A stretch of 64,000 nt of DNA, taken from Certhia americana. Lineage: Eukaryota > Chordata > Aves > Passeriformes > Certhiidae. The notes beneath the pieces were generated by a model. The model was not told the origin of the DNA. It saw only the letters and a program-made list of their open reading frames with translations, and searched no databases. Positions 53,450 through 64,000 of the stretch are shown in pieces. The translations under genes were made by a program, and so were the position numbers. Location: assembly GCA_018697195.1 (NCBI GenBank), contig CM031879.1:22093207-22157206 (forward strand), written 5' to 3'. Every line of letters starts with the position of its first letter. Position 1 is the stretch's first letter.

Positions 53450-53911
53450 TTCAATGTGAAAAACCTTTCATTACCAAGCTCCTATATAGATGCTCTAAGT
53501 GCTAAGGTAGTTACCACCTTTGTGAGACTCATCCTTCTTGGCAATGAGTTGATAAACCTCTCTTGTGGTTTTATTTCTACAATTACAAAATAAAAGTTCT
53601 CTTGAAGCTGTTTCATGTGCTGAAATTTCATACACGGTGCTGCGCTCGCAGTGAGATCTCAGAACAATAGTAGGGTTTGGCAGGAAGGACACCCTGCTCT
53701 TGGTGCGCTATCATTCCAGCTCCAGGTGAGTTTTTTCAAGGATACAGTGGTCCATTTTGCAGTGGTACAGCTTCATCTCTACAGGGGGGCATATAGTGAT
53801 CCAATTTTGTTCATAGGATGTCAGTAGCATAAGGCAATTTCAAAACTAACCTTTTGTGTAATGAAAATTAACAAAAGCTAAAACAGTAGGCTTAGCAATC
53901 AATGGATTATT

Positions 53912-53968
53912 AAAAAAAAAAAAAAAGAAGAAGAAGAGAAAAAAAGAAAATTAAAAATAAAGAGAAGA
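53912..53968. repeat. A-run followed by purine-rich GAA tract
   Basis: Fifteen A residues lead into AGAAGAAGAAGAGAAAAAAAG-type sequence, all purine on the plus strand apart from a few T. It is simple sequence, possibly the decayed tail of a retroposed copy, but no body is identifiable next to it. Confidence 0.75.
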
Positions 53969-56900
53969 GATTCTCAATAAAGTGATTTAATAGCCAATGA
54001 AAAAATTAATTTCTTTCATGGGCAAAGAGTTAAATTCCAAAATGAGGTAGTACACTTCCCAGCATTGCAGATTGCTGTATAAATCCTGCCAGTAAAGCAA
54101 CAGACTCTTCCACGTCTGGCAGTTGCAGCATGAATTCTCCTGCCTCCTGCCACTACAGCCAATATGATCACAGCAGCAAGCGTTTCTGCCATGTCCACGA
54201 AAAAAAGTGGGTTTTTTGCTTGGAAGTGTTGATGCCTGTAGAAGTACATTAGTCATCATGCCTACTTAGGGAAACCAGTTTTGAGAATCCTTGATTCCTG
54301 CACCTTTATTGCTTCAATTAGAAAACTTTTCTGGATTTACTTCACATTCCTTAATGGTACCCAGGAGGAAGAGGAGATGAATTAATGAGAGAAATAGGAT
54401 ACAGATCTTACCTTTTCTGAATATCTTCATACATTTTCAGTTTGATAATTTTAACTGTTCTATACCTTTCTGGTATTTAGAAATACTAAATACTGTACAC
54501 ACTCCTTTTCTGTCTTGAAAGCAAATGAGTTATCATTTCTTTCTTCCTTATAGGAAAATGTATGTATTTCAACTCCAAGAAGTTCAGTGTGTGATCTTTT
54601 TGCATAACACAGACTTCAAGACTTCTCTAAAATAAATGTTTCAAATCATAAGCTATAGCCATTTTTAGTTTCCAGATTCCATTCTGGGCTCATAAAACTT
54701 AGGCACAGCAAGCACTCAAATTTTAGACTCCAGTTGGAGCAAGCTTCTCCTGTTCTTGTGTTAAAAGGATGTCTCATTTAGAATCCTCCCGCTCAAGGTT
54801 AACGTTTTGAATTGTCACTCAAAATTTTTAGACTTTTTTAGTTTACAGGATGTTACAGTATTGGCAAAATGATGTCATTCAAAGCAAAGCCTCAGTGACA
54901 GCAGCTGTCTCCTTCTTTGTAAAAGATACTTAAGGATATTGCCATTTTGTTCTTTAGTTTGATGTGAGGTTTGCAGTAGGCACTAAATACTTCATTTTAT
55001 GTTTTAAACATTAAAACAGAGCACATAAACATTCAAATAACCTTTCCTGAGATGTCAGTAATGCTGACACACAGAACGTTCTATTTTGATAGCTTTTTTC
55101 CCTTTTTTTTTGTGTGCACTTGTCCCTTTCTAAGCAGATTATAGACAGTTTTCAACACTCCAGTCATGTGAATCACATCACTAGCTTATAGTAATATTCA
55201 ACACTGTTGAATTTATGCTCACAAATCAACCACTCCAACACTTTCTTTATTAACTGTGCTCCTTCTGCATAATCAAATAAAGCATCTCTTTTTTGAATGC
55301 CTACTGGAGATTCTATTTTGTTTTTAATGCTTTGCCTTTGCCTCCTTTTCACTTTTCTTTTTAATGTTACTTTAAGATCCCCAGAAGCAGCTGAATGCCC
55401 TCCAGGATATTGTCTCTTTTGCTACTGAATTTCACCTGGCAGTGGTGTACTATCTACCAGAGGAAGCAACGCCTTCTTCAAAAAACGCAAGTCAACAGCT
55501 CAGAGTTATCAGTGTGCTCTGTATTGCATATAGGCCTCCAAACCCAAAGTTTCCTGAAGAGGGAATCAGTGTGGTATTTTAATTATGTTGTTTGGCTTGG
55601 CTTGCTGAGCCCTAGGTGAGAGTGATGGAAGAAATGTCTGAAGTTTTCACTGGGATGACCTCTGGAAAGATTTTGATGATACAGTGATTAATTATTTTTT
55701 CTCAGAAATCGAGTATTCTGCAAAAAATTATCTTTGGACTTCCACATCTACTCCCTGCTTTAAATTCAGACACAGGATTTTGTTTGTTTGTTTTTGAAGG
55801 CAAAAAAATACTACTTTACACTTGTTTGTTTGTTTTCCCAAGCAAATTGTTAGTTGCAAGGCAGGAAAGCCACAATACAACTGAGATACTCAATTTGCTT
55901 CCCTGTCAATATAAAACCAAGGGAGGCATTTTCTGTCACTGCAGTTGTGTGCTAATGGAGGGAATAAGCACCATTCAGTTCAGCAGCTGCATCCTGTGAG
56001 GTGTGGACACATTCCACTGTTTTGTGCCAGCTCTCTAATCATAGGAAAGAAACACACTTAAGGCCTGTTCTTAGGCTTGGGTTTTCTTTGTGTCACTCAG
56101 GCCAAATAAAACTGGAACAGCAGAAAAATAGTTAATTGCATTCAGTTTGCCAGCTACATGCTAATAGTAAAACAGTGAGCACCTTCCTCTGAGAGAAGCA
56201 ACTCCTTTGCCTTACTGTAGTGATAAAATTGTCTGTAAAAGCAAAGGCAATTTCTCTCCTAGAAGGGCTCTGACTTAGACATGCATTAAAGAGCTGGTTT
56301 GCCCTGTATGATGAAGGCATAGAAATGACCATGTACTATGACAGCAGTCACAAAATCATGCTGTCCCTCACTTTGAAGTCATTCATGCAGATGTTGTATT
56401 ACTGTGAGTTTAGAGCCAGTTCAGAGAGAGGATGTCAGTAGCATAACACGAATAACCAGAGAATAACTAAGACTTGTCCAGTGATGCAGTAGTAACAATC
56501 AAGAAAAAAAACATCTTCTACCTTGAGGATGATCCCCAGTGTGAAGGTGTTCTTCATACAGCCAAACCTCAAAGACATTTGGACCATATCACCACCACTG
56601 ATGATGCAGTGGTTGCTGTGCAGCACGAGAATCTACTCCCAGTAGCAACTGGCAATATCTAATATGGATTTTAGTGCTCTCATGCCAGCCATAAGCCTTG
56701 TTGCTGCCATTAGGGGAAAGAGTGAAGAAACACAAACATGCAGTATAGTCTCACACAATTACAAACATCAGTAATATTTTCAAAATGTTGTGATGATTCA
56801 TTTCATGATATAAAGAAATATATATCACTCCTTCTTCAAAAGCATGTCTGTCATCTTTTTGACCACAACAGCAGGTCAAACTACTTCCACCACTTTATCA

Positions 56901-59140
56901 TCCAGGATGATGCGCTGGATATTAATTGTCTGCAAGATAGGATTTTAACTGAAGTGTTGCTGGTCCATCTATTCTATTAATTTTTTGCTGTCTGAGATTG
57001 AGCACTCCCATCGCTCTCAGAAATCATTCTAAATCTATCTTCAGATGAGGAAAGAGCGATCAGTTCTCAATTCTGAAATGGAAAGCTATGACTAATATAA
57101 TATTCATTGTTATTTTGATAAATGTACACTTGGTAATTGATAAAACATCAGCTAAACCAGTTTATGATCTCAGCAGAGCAAGAGATAAATGGTGCAGTCT
57201 TTACTACATCATTACTCTGACATATTTGGCTTTAAAAAACAGTATTTACACAATATGTTGTGTTCATGCTTTGCACCAACTCAGAGAGACACATAACTAA
57301 ACATGAGGGACAGCAGAGGATACTAATGCAATAGGGAAATACTGGCAATGATAATGGTAGATAGGAGTCATTAAGAGAAGATATCTTCTCAAGCAATCTT
57401 AAAAACTTCAGCATTTTACTCCATTTTAGAGAAGAGTATGACAGAGTTCATAGGAAACAAATTACTTTTGTTGCATTTCCTAAAGGTGAAGCACCAAATA
57501 CTCTTCCAAATTTATATAAATAGTAATTATGAGTAATGTATGTTACTTTGCTGTCAATAAAGAAGGCAAGCAACAATTTTTCCTACACAAGTTAAATGGT
57601 ATTAGAGTGCTGAGAACTGAGAAAAACAAGTTGTTTTAGGCTATGTGTCATCAATGTAGTTTCTTAGCTTCAGTGGTAGAAGGGATGTGAGCACACACTA
57701 TAGTTTTAAAAAAATGTAAAACTCGAGTAGGAGGAGAGCTCATTTTCAAGGAGAAAGAAAAAACAAACCCTAAACCAGAAAACATCTGTTTAACTGGATT
57801 TTATGCAGCCTGTAATGGATCCTATACACTGCCTTCTTCTTGCTCTGTTCAGTGTGCTTTTACCTTACAATTGGGAGTTTATTCTACTAACCACAGTTCC
57901 CTTTCTGGTAATGTTACGGGAAGAAAGTTCACGTATGGTTTTACTTCTATCCTTAGGTACAGCATGCTTAAAAGTACCCTTGCTGTCTTTGATCAAGGCA
58001 TCGGCCCATTTCTGGTCCTGGTGTCAAGGGATTTAGTTCAGCAGACTTGAGGCAGGCCTGTGAAAGCAGGAGCCTGGCAAGGCTCAAAGGAGCCTGCTGT
58101 TGGTGGAAGTTCTATGTCGCTGTAAACAGTGTCGCAAAATCAGCTTATAATGGATAAGCTGGGTCCTTCCACAGGGCAGTACATTTCATTTGGTTTTGGT
58201 GTAGATCCCCATTGCTGGGGCAGAGCAGTACAGCAAGGCCGTGAGGAACATCCCCTGGAGAGGGGCAGTGCAGGGTGCTCCTGGGTGGGGAACACCGGGC
58301 ATTTGTGGTAGTGGGTTCAGCTCATCTGCCAAAACTTTCCTCTGGAAGGAATCCTGAATAGGATTTGGCTCCAGTACCCAGCTGGAATGGCAAAGCCCAT
58401 TGGCAAATGGAGCCCCAGGTCAGGATGGGCTCCAGCACCAGGTCTGAAAGGTGCCAAAACACTGGGCCTAGTTGAGTGACCACCCTCACACAGGCTCTGA
58501 AAACATGCCTTGAAAATAAGCCAGTCATGCAATGGCCGGCAGCAGAATGCTCCCCCAAACCTGTCCAAAGGGGAGAGAGGGAGGGAGAGGTGACTCCTGC
58601 AGTCAGCACCCCCAGGAAGGAAGACGCACAGTTGCCCTTCCCTCAAAGACTTCAGTTGGTTTAAAGGTCTCACGGATCAGGTAAGCCAACCCACTGCAAC
58701 TCCCTGTTTTTTCGTCCCATCCACAACCTTTTCTTTCCTTCTCCTGCTGCTATAACACGGGGGTGGGTAGGGAGGAGAGCGATGTGTGCGTGGGGCCCGG
58801 GCAGCGCGCTGGCGGGGACACTCCCCTCCGCCACCATTGCGCGCCGGCCGCCCGCGGCGAGGTCCCGCTCCCTCTCCGCCTGTCTCCGGGCCGCCGTATG
58901 GAGGACGGGGAGCGGGTGGGTGGGGAAGCCCGAGCAGCCGGCGGCGAGAGTCGCTCGCCTCTGCCGGCGCAGGAGGCGGCTCGGCTCTGCTCGGCAGCCC
59001 CGCCTGCGCGGCGCCGCAGGGGTTAAGCGCCCCCGCTGCCGGCGGGATCGCTGCCGGCGGGGAGCGGGTTAAGAGCCTGGCGGCGGCGGCTCCGCCACTC
59101 GGCTCCGCACCGCGCTCCGCGCCGGAGCCCATACGGCGGG

Positions 59141-59151
59141 AAGATGGCGAC
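59141..59151 (+). promoter_or_regulatory. YY1-type element overlapping the start codon
   Basis: AAGATGGCGAC closely matches the YY1 site AAnATGGCGGC, which in TATA-less vertebrate promoters commonly sits just downstream of transcription start and contains the initiation codon. Here the ATG of the motif is the proposed start codon, which supports both the start site and the strand. Confidence 0.65.
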
Positions 59152-59212
59152 GGAGGGAGCGAGCGGCGAGCCCGGCTCTGGCGGGAGGGAGGACTCGGCG
59201 GCCACGGCAGCG
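59144..59212 (+). CDS. First coding exon of an unidentified gene
   Basis: The ATG at 59,144 has a strong initiation context (A at -3, G at +4), and an in-frame stop, TAA at 59,024, bounds the frame upstream. The exon encodes 23 codons beginning MATEGASGEPGSGG and ending SAATAA. It ends at a GTAATC donor at 59,213, giving a phase-0 junction. Small Gly/Ala/Glu/Ser-rich N-termini like this are common in vertebrate intracellular proteins. There is no signal peptide. The unspliced frame would stay open to 59,533 only because of GC-richness. The donor is acceptable rather than ideal, so the true splice site could differ. The gene continues beyond the right edge, with no second exon recognised in the remaining 4.8 kb. 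I cannot identify it from this much sequence. Confidence 0.7.
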
Positions 59213-61307
59213 GTAATCGGCCTGGCGGGAGAGGGGGGTGCGAGCCAGCCGCGGCGAGCAGGGTTCCCCCATGGGGTTGGGACGAAGCGGTGCCTGGAGA
59301 CCTGCCTCCGCCGCTCCGTCCCTCCGCCCTCCTTCTCCCCCGGGGCGGGACGGGGTTCGCGGTGGGTCCCACAGCCGCCGCCGAGCCCCGTCCCGCCCCG
59401 GGCAAGAACAGAGAGAGGCGCGGAGTCTCCCTTCCTGCGGCTCTCCCTCTTCCCTCAGCGGGGGCGCTGGGTTCTCGCCCCCATTGTTCCTTCCCGCTGC
59501 TCCAGCGCGGGGAACGGCGTGCGGCGCCCGTGAGGGCACGGAGGGGGTTCCGCTCCCCGGCTCGCCTCTCCCGCCCCCGCCCCCCCTTTTTCCCGCTGCG
59601 CCCCGGCTCTCCGGCAGGGCTGAGGTGCTGACAGCGGCTGGGGCGGCGGGACCTGTCAGACCGGGGCGGGGGGAAAAGCTGCTCTTTAACCCTTCGCCGG
59701 GCCCGCAAGGCGCTTGGCTTTCGCCTGCCTCTCGTGAGGCGTTTTCGGCGCGGAGGCACTGTCCTTTTCCCCTGCCCAAATCTCCGTCCCGAGCACTGGG
59801 TGTGTGGAGACGTCTCGGCTCCCAGGCCCGCGCCCCAGGGGCAGGATCTGTCTCCCCGCTTAAAATATCCTCAAAAGCCGAGAACCCCCTCCCTGCCGGC
59901 GTGTCCTCTCTGCGGGTGGGTGAGGCGGCGGGATGCGGTGCGGTGCCAGCCGATGGTTAAAGCGGTGTCAGGGGTAGGCTGCGCTCCCCTGGGCCAGCGC
60001 TGGGCTCCTCTCTCCTGCTCCACACGACCCCAGGCAAGGCTGCAAGGCTCGACTTCTCGGGCGGTCTGCGCCTCTGCTGGGCCGCGGCCGCTCGCCCGTG
60101 CTCTGCCAGACCGCTGTCAGCCCGGCGGCTCCCCCTCTCCCGGTGCATCCCAGACCTGGCGTGGTCCAGCCTGTCTGGGGACTGCCCGGTGCCAACCAGC
60201 CCCAGGTACTCGCCCGGCCGACAGCCGCAGGTCCAGAGGCAGGCTGTAGCTGCTCGGTCTCGCAGCCGCATGCGAAGTTCAGGGCAGTAAAACCGCGGTG
60301 GTGCCCGTTCTGGTTGGGATCGTTCCTGAAGGCGATGGCTCCCGAAGAGAGCGACATTAGTCTTTCCGAAATTTAGGTTATTGCTAGCATTTTATATCTT
60401 GTTTACTTCCAAACAGGCATTAGTTTTTATCTGAAACCTTGTTCCAACTGTGTACGTAATTGTGTGTCTTAAAATCTGCAGTGTTGTGGAAATTCAGTAT
60501 TCCTTTCAAAAAGCAAACCTTACGCAGTGCATATTTATAACATCAGTGTCTTTTAAAACAACGATATAACCATGGCATAAATGAATACTAAGGTAAGAAT
60601 TAATAAAAGCAAGCTTAAATACTTGTAAGCCCAGATTTTGACCAAAATTGTTTATACTAAATTCTTTAGTATATTTGTATTAATACTGCCTTAATTTTCT
60701 GTTTTAAAATATCAAAGAAGTAGCCTGTAATCAAGTAGCACTTCAATATTGCACTGTTAGGCAGTGGATGATAAGCCACTCATGGAATTTGGTGTTCTCA
60801 TTGTGAAAGGTAGGAGGGCTAGCTGACCACTTCACAGTCATTTTAAAATATGTTTTTAAAAGTGAAGAGATGCGAGGATGTAAACTGTGTGTTTCTCACT
60901 AACAAAAATAATAGCTATGCTTGAACAATAACAATATTTTAAAATGATTGCTTTCCTCTTTAATTTGCCTTCAGTCATTAATTTTCCTTTTATGTTTTCT
61001 TCCTTGCCAGTATAAACAGTTTATTGTTGATTAATTTTATCTCTTGTTCAAGAAAATAAAAAGAAAACCTCTGTGCAATAAAATTATTTTTAAAAAAATA
61101 CATTTATGATACTTTAAAAATTCTTTTGAAGGGTTAGTATGAATAGCTTTATTTTCTCTCTTTAAACTGGGGATACAGAATTGTGAATTGGATCATCTTG
61201 CTTACTTTTTGGATGACCATAATCATTCAGATGACTATCTTATAAGTTACACTGAACTTCAACTTATTACAAAATATTGTTTTAAGTACAGTTTTTAGGT
61301 TACCTTT

Positions 61308-61356
61308 GGGGGGGGGGGGGGTATTTTTTTTTTTTTTTTTTAAATTTTTTTTTTTT
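61308..61356. repeat. G14 run followed by long T-runs
   Basis: Fourteen consecutive G residues (61,308-61,321) are followed by TA, eighteen T, AAA and twelve T. This is homopolymer sequence; the length may be unreliable in sequencing. The G-run can form G-quadruplex-type structure on the plus strand. Confidence 0.85.
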
Positions 61357-63799
61357 AGTTCTCAGAATCACTGATTGCACAAATGGTGCAGTAAAAAGCT
61401 GTGAGAACAGTGTTTGTATTAGTATTGTGTTAATGTGTAAGTTTTATGCTGTAAGCAGGTGTGTGACACAGGACAGCACAATAGGGTTTCTTAGTACTAA
61501 GTACTGTTCTTGTATCTTGATACACTATCAGTAACATCACTGGAAAATAAAGACCTTTTCTGTTCTTTTTAGACGCACTATAGAAAAGGAAGGGAAGTGC
61601 TCCCCTCCCTTTTTTACATTCACCAGGGAATTTGACTGAAAAAGCCTAGACTGTTCTATAGTGTGGTACATTTAGGAGCAAAGCCGATAATCTTGTTATT
61701 TTGAGATTCCTTGGATAAAAAAACAGCATTTGGTGAATCCATCACTTCTTTCCCACAAAATACTGATATTTTTATGGTGGTAAGGACAATAGGGAAAAAT
61801 GGCAGGGGAGTGGTTCTGGTCCTTTTTCATACCTGCTCTGCATGACTGCACTAAAGTTGCTGAAATTGTGTTGGTGCAACTTGGACTAGAATTGAGAGAA
61901 AACATATGTGTGTGTTTTAAAACATCTTTGAATGATTTCCATCTGCCTAATGTCTACCAATAATGATTATATAATAGCAAGAAATAATCCAATTTGACAG
62001 TCTTTTTGTTGAAACACTGAACATCAGCCTGCTGTGCAGAGGGTTGGCTTGTCACAGACTTTAGCTTCAGTGTAGATGGAGCAAAGCCTATCAAAAGCCT
62101 GTTATATCAAACATGAAGTCTGTTGAAATTATTCAGGAAATTTTGGGGGGTTGATTTTGCTTGACCAGTGATTAAAGCATAAATGATATTTTCCCCTCCA
62201 AGACAGTGCCTTCTACTGTTTGTAAAACTGTGCATATAGCAGATATTGATAGAGTAGAATCTTGACTCCACTAAAGTGAGTAAAGATGTTGCTACAAAAT
62301 TGTGTTGAGAATCACTCTGGCTAGCTGTGGGTCACATAACAGTACAAGAAAGTTACGCGACATGAAAAACTATCAATACTAAAAAAATATATATATAAAG
62401 TGAGAGAAATTCCATGATACTTCGTGTTGACATTGTGGGGTATTTTATGCCCAGCTTGGTGTATTCACTAGCTATCAATCTGTAAGAATATTCATAATAG
62501 AACTACCATTCTGGTCAAAATAGTGAAATGCTAAATTATGGCTTGATCATATCAACTAGATAGGCTGATTTAGATCAGTTGGAAAGATTCTTATCTGAAA
62601 ATTACTGCAAATAGCAGAAAATGAGACCATAGCCTTGGAAAGCAAAGACTGTATCTCTTACAAGAGATTACATCCTAGAAAATGGTCACTTACAAAAGGA
62701 CCATTAGCAATCCTGTTTTCATCTGCATACAAGTTTTCAGTGTAGCATTATCAATCAGAGAAGTTATTTTCTTCTAGTCAGATGTGTGATGCCATTGTGT
62801 TTCAGCATGTAGGTGACACGCAGAGACAGCACAGTTCTGTCTTTTCTAGTTCTCCCGTTTCTCTGTGGTGAGAGATTGTTCTTGAGCCATCTTGCAGTGA
62901 CACTTCAAACCTCATTTCTTCCTCTCCTCCCCCTTCTCCAAACTACAGCCTTTTACATGCCTTCTCCTCCGCAATCTGCAGCACATCCTCTCTTCCTGTG
63001 TAGTGAAGATCTTTGGGGATGAGGAAAGAAAGCCACTGAATGCAATCCACTTTGTAAATGTTCTTTTCTCTTCCAAATGTGGACTGTCACATTGTCTGTC
63101 ATTAGAGGTGAAGTGCAGAGGTGAAAATTCTGAGCCAGATATGTCAAAGTGGCATGGGAGGTGTAAAGCTGATGGATGCAGTAAGGTCAGTTGTTTTCCT
63201 AACTGCTTTGACTTTATTTGTGTAAGCATTGCTTTGGCCTCAGAGGGGATATTCCAAGATAGGAATAGAGATGGAAATTGGGACAGGAAGGAAAGGTCTC
63301 AGGAAGACAGCGGTTTGCAGTCTGGTTGTGCACCCACTACCCAAGAAAAGGAACAATTAATATAAAACACCTGTATAATCCTTGAACATGTAAACCAGAA
63401 GCTGTCAGGAAGGGTTAGGGAATATGTACTGGTGTGTACAAATGATATGAGAGTTAAAGCTTTCTTGTGCATTGTGTTTTGGTTCTCTTATAGCACAAAG
63501 TAAGGTGTAAAATTCTGGAAAACAGAGTTAGCTTCAACAGTGTGTATCTGTATCTAATCATATACTGTTTGCCTTTTAATTGAATTATTTGAAAGCAACT
63601 TGCTGAACAGAAATTGCCCATTAAATCTAAGAATTTAAACATGATTGTAGATTTGTGGGCCTCAGTCTATATAGAAGCCTAACTTGCACTGAACTAAAAA
63701 ATGATACAGTATCTTTGTGGCTTTTAATAGATTGCAGAAATGTTTTAACAGCTGTGACAATATCTGGGTGTGTATAAAGGTCAGTGTCTTAGTAATCTT

Positions 63800-63826
63800 G
63801 GGGGGGTTGGGGGCTGGTGGTTTGGG
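63800..63826 (+). other. Potential G-quadruplex
   Basis: Runs of seven, five and three G, with intervening short loops, occur within 27 bases. The run of seven can supply two of the four G-tracts, so a three-tier quadruplex is possible with one long loop of about ten bases. It lies in the proposed first intron on the sense strand. Confidence 0.45.
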
Positions 63827-64000
63827 TTTTTTTTATTTCCAAAACAAATTTCCCAGCTCTGAGGTATATTTATGGTTAATCTTGAGACTGTTAAAAGTTT
63901 TGCTGAAGTTAGCTGAAGCCAAGAAAGCCCACAATAGCTAACCGAAACCTCCCCCACACCGTTAAAAGAAAAGCTTCTGAAAAATCCAGAAAGCTGGGGA

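Larger units (their letters stand above)
52500..58750. other. AT-rich upstream flank of the CpG island
   Basis: No gene is supported. Contents are a short (AC)n at 53,082-53,096, a 35-bp duplication at 53,379-53,449 and an A-run plus GAA-rich tract at 53,912-53,968. Several minus-strand frames (53,692-53,495; 54,259-53,987) have protein-like or Cys-rich stretches but no reliable splice context. From about 58,040 to 58,700 the sequence becomes GC-richer without many CpGs and looks repeat-like, though I could not classify it. Confidence 0.5.
58760..60340 (+). promoter_or_regulatory. CpG island promoter
   Basis: Dense CpG and very high GC set this region off sharply from the AT-rich sequence on both sides. 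It contains several GC boxes of Sp1 type, for example CGGGGCGGGACGGGG at 59,340-59,354, CCCGCCCCCGCCCCCC near 59,570 and GGGGCGGGG near 59,662. No TATA box is placed to serve the start codon. This is the usual form of a broadly used vertebrate promoter. The best coding start is on the plus strand at 59,144, so transcription probably begins within 58,900-59,130. Such islands often also start a divergent transcript. The long open frames seen here on both strands (up to 360 codons) follow from the lack of AT-rich stop codons and are not genes. Confidence 0.92.
59213..64000 (+). other. Probable start of a large first intron
   Basis: After the CpG island fades near 60,340 the sequence returns to AT-rich, stop-dense DNA up to the window edge. 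Apart from a GC-rich first kilobase that still belongs to the island, I see no exon with convincing coding content. Frames at 62,813-63,365 are Ser/Cys/Phe-rich and overlap on both strands, which argues for chance. Large first introns with regulatory content are typical of genes with this kind of promoter. Confidence 0.55.

Noticed and set aside
53987..54259. Cys-rich minus-strand frames that loosely recall a small secreted cysteine-rich protein such as a TAFA-type chemokine-like peptide
   Set aside because: Only a short stretch (about 18 positions) lines up, with few identities. A second vaguely similar patch near 56,440-56,620 would be in the wrong exon order on that strand, and two different frames are equally Cys-rich.
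56474..56662. Plus-strand frame beginning near SDAVVTIKKKNIFYLEDD that looks protein-like
   Set aside because: I could not extend any resemblance beyond the YLEDD string, there is no splice context, and the opposite strand is open too.
58677..59759. A 360-codon minus-strand frame and several long plus-strand frames across the CpG island
   Set aside because: They consist of Pro/Arg/Gly/Ala-rich strings and overlap on opposite strands. Absence of stops is expected in very GC-rich DNA, and no domain is visible.
62813..63365. Overlapping frames on both strands near the right end, considered as exon 2
   Set aside because: Both strands are open over the same bases, the composition is Ser/Cys/Phe-rich, and no acceptor-donor pair in the right phase could be found.

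Overview
The window looks like a piece of a bird chromosome. It is AT-rich, non-coding-dominated vertebrate DNA. The two clearest long repeats are 5'-truncated CR1 LINEs with the usual CR1 3' end, a short ATTCTATG-type tail. There is also an LTR of avian type and a decayed ERV-L-like reverse transcriptase fragment. No bacterial operons, CRISPR arrays or phage genes are visible. The species cannot be fixed from the sequence.

Layout. Positions 1-58,700 are a large gene-poor stretch with single-copy-looking AT-rich sequence, scattered simple repeats and few mobile elements. The elements are an ERV-L pol relic (about 12.0-12.3 kb, minus), a CR1 (12.4-13.25 kb, plus), an LTR (13.3-13.87 kb, minus), a second CR1 (16.4-17.3 kb, plus) and a short CR1 3' end (23.5-23.64 kb, plus). 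Positions 58,760-60,340 form a dense CpG island, the only strong promoter in the window. It contains a convincing first coding exon on the plus strand, with the start codon at 59,144 inside a YY1-like AAGATGGCG context and a splice donor at 59,213. From there to the end of the window is AT-rich sequence best read as the large first intron of that gene. The protein starts MATEGASGEPGSGG; I do not recognise the gene from 23 residues.

A few places in the gene-poor part look like exons but have no name I can defend. The best is a 365-base open segment on the minus strand (9,146-8,782), with a good splice acceptor, normal-looking protein composition and a stop. About 450 bases away, on the opposite strand, is a 132-base phase-0 segment with acceptor and donor (8,198-8,329). 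Weaker candidates lie at 1,122-1,265 (plus), 52,427-52,198 (minus) and 5,633-5,667 (plus, in a small GC-rich patch). Two RFX X-box-like palindromes (51,093 and 5,845) mark possible regulatory elements. Almost all other open reading frames are short, rich in Cys, Phe, His and Leu, and best explained by chance.

I did not find a new multi-gene system. The observations most worth following are the unnamed exon pair near 8.2-9.1 kb, the perfect X-box at 51.1 kb, and the nested ERV/CR1/LTR block.
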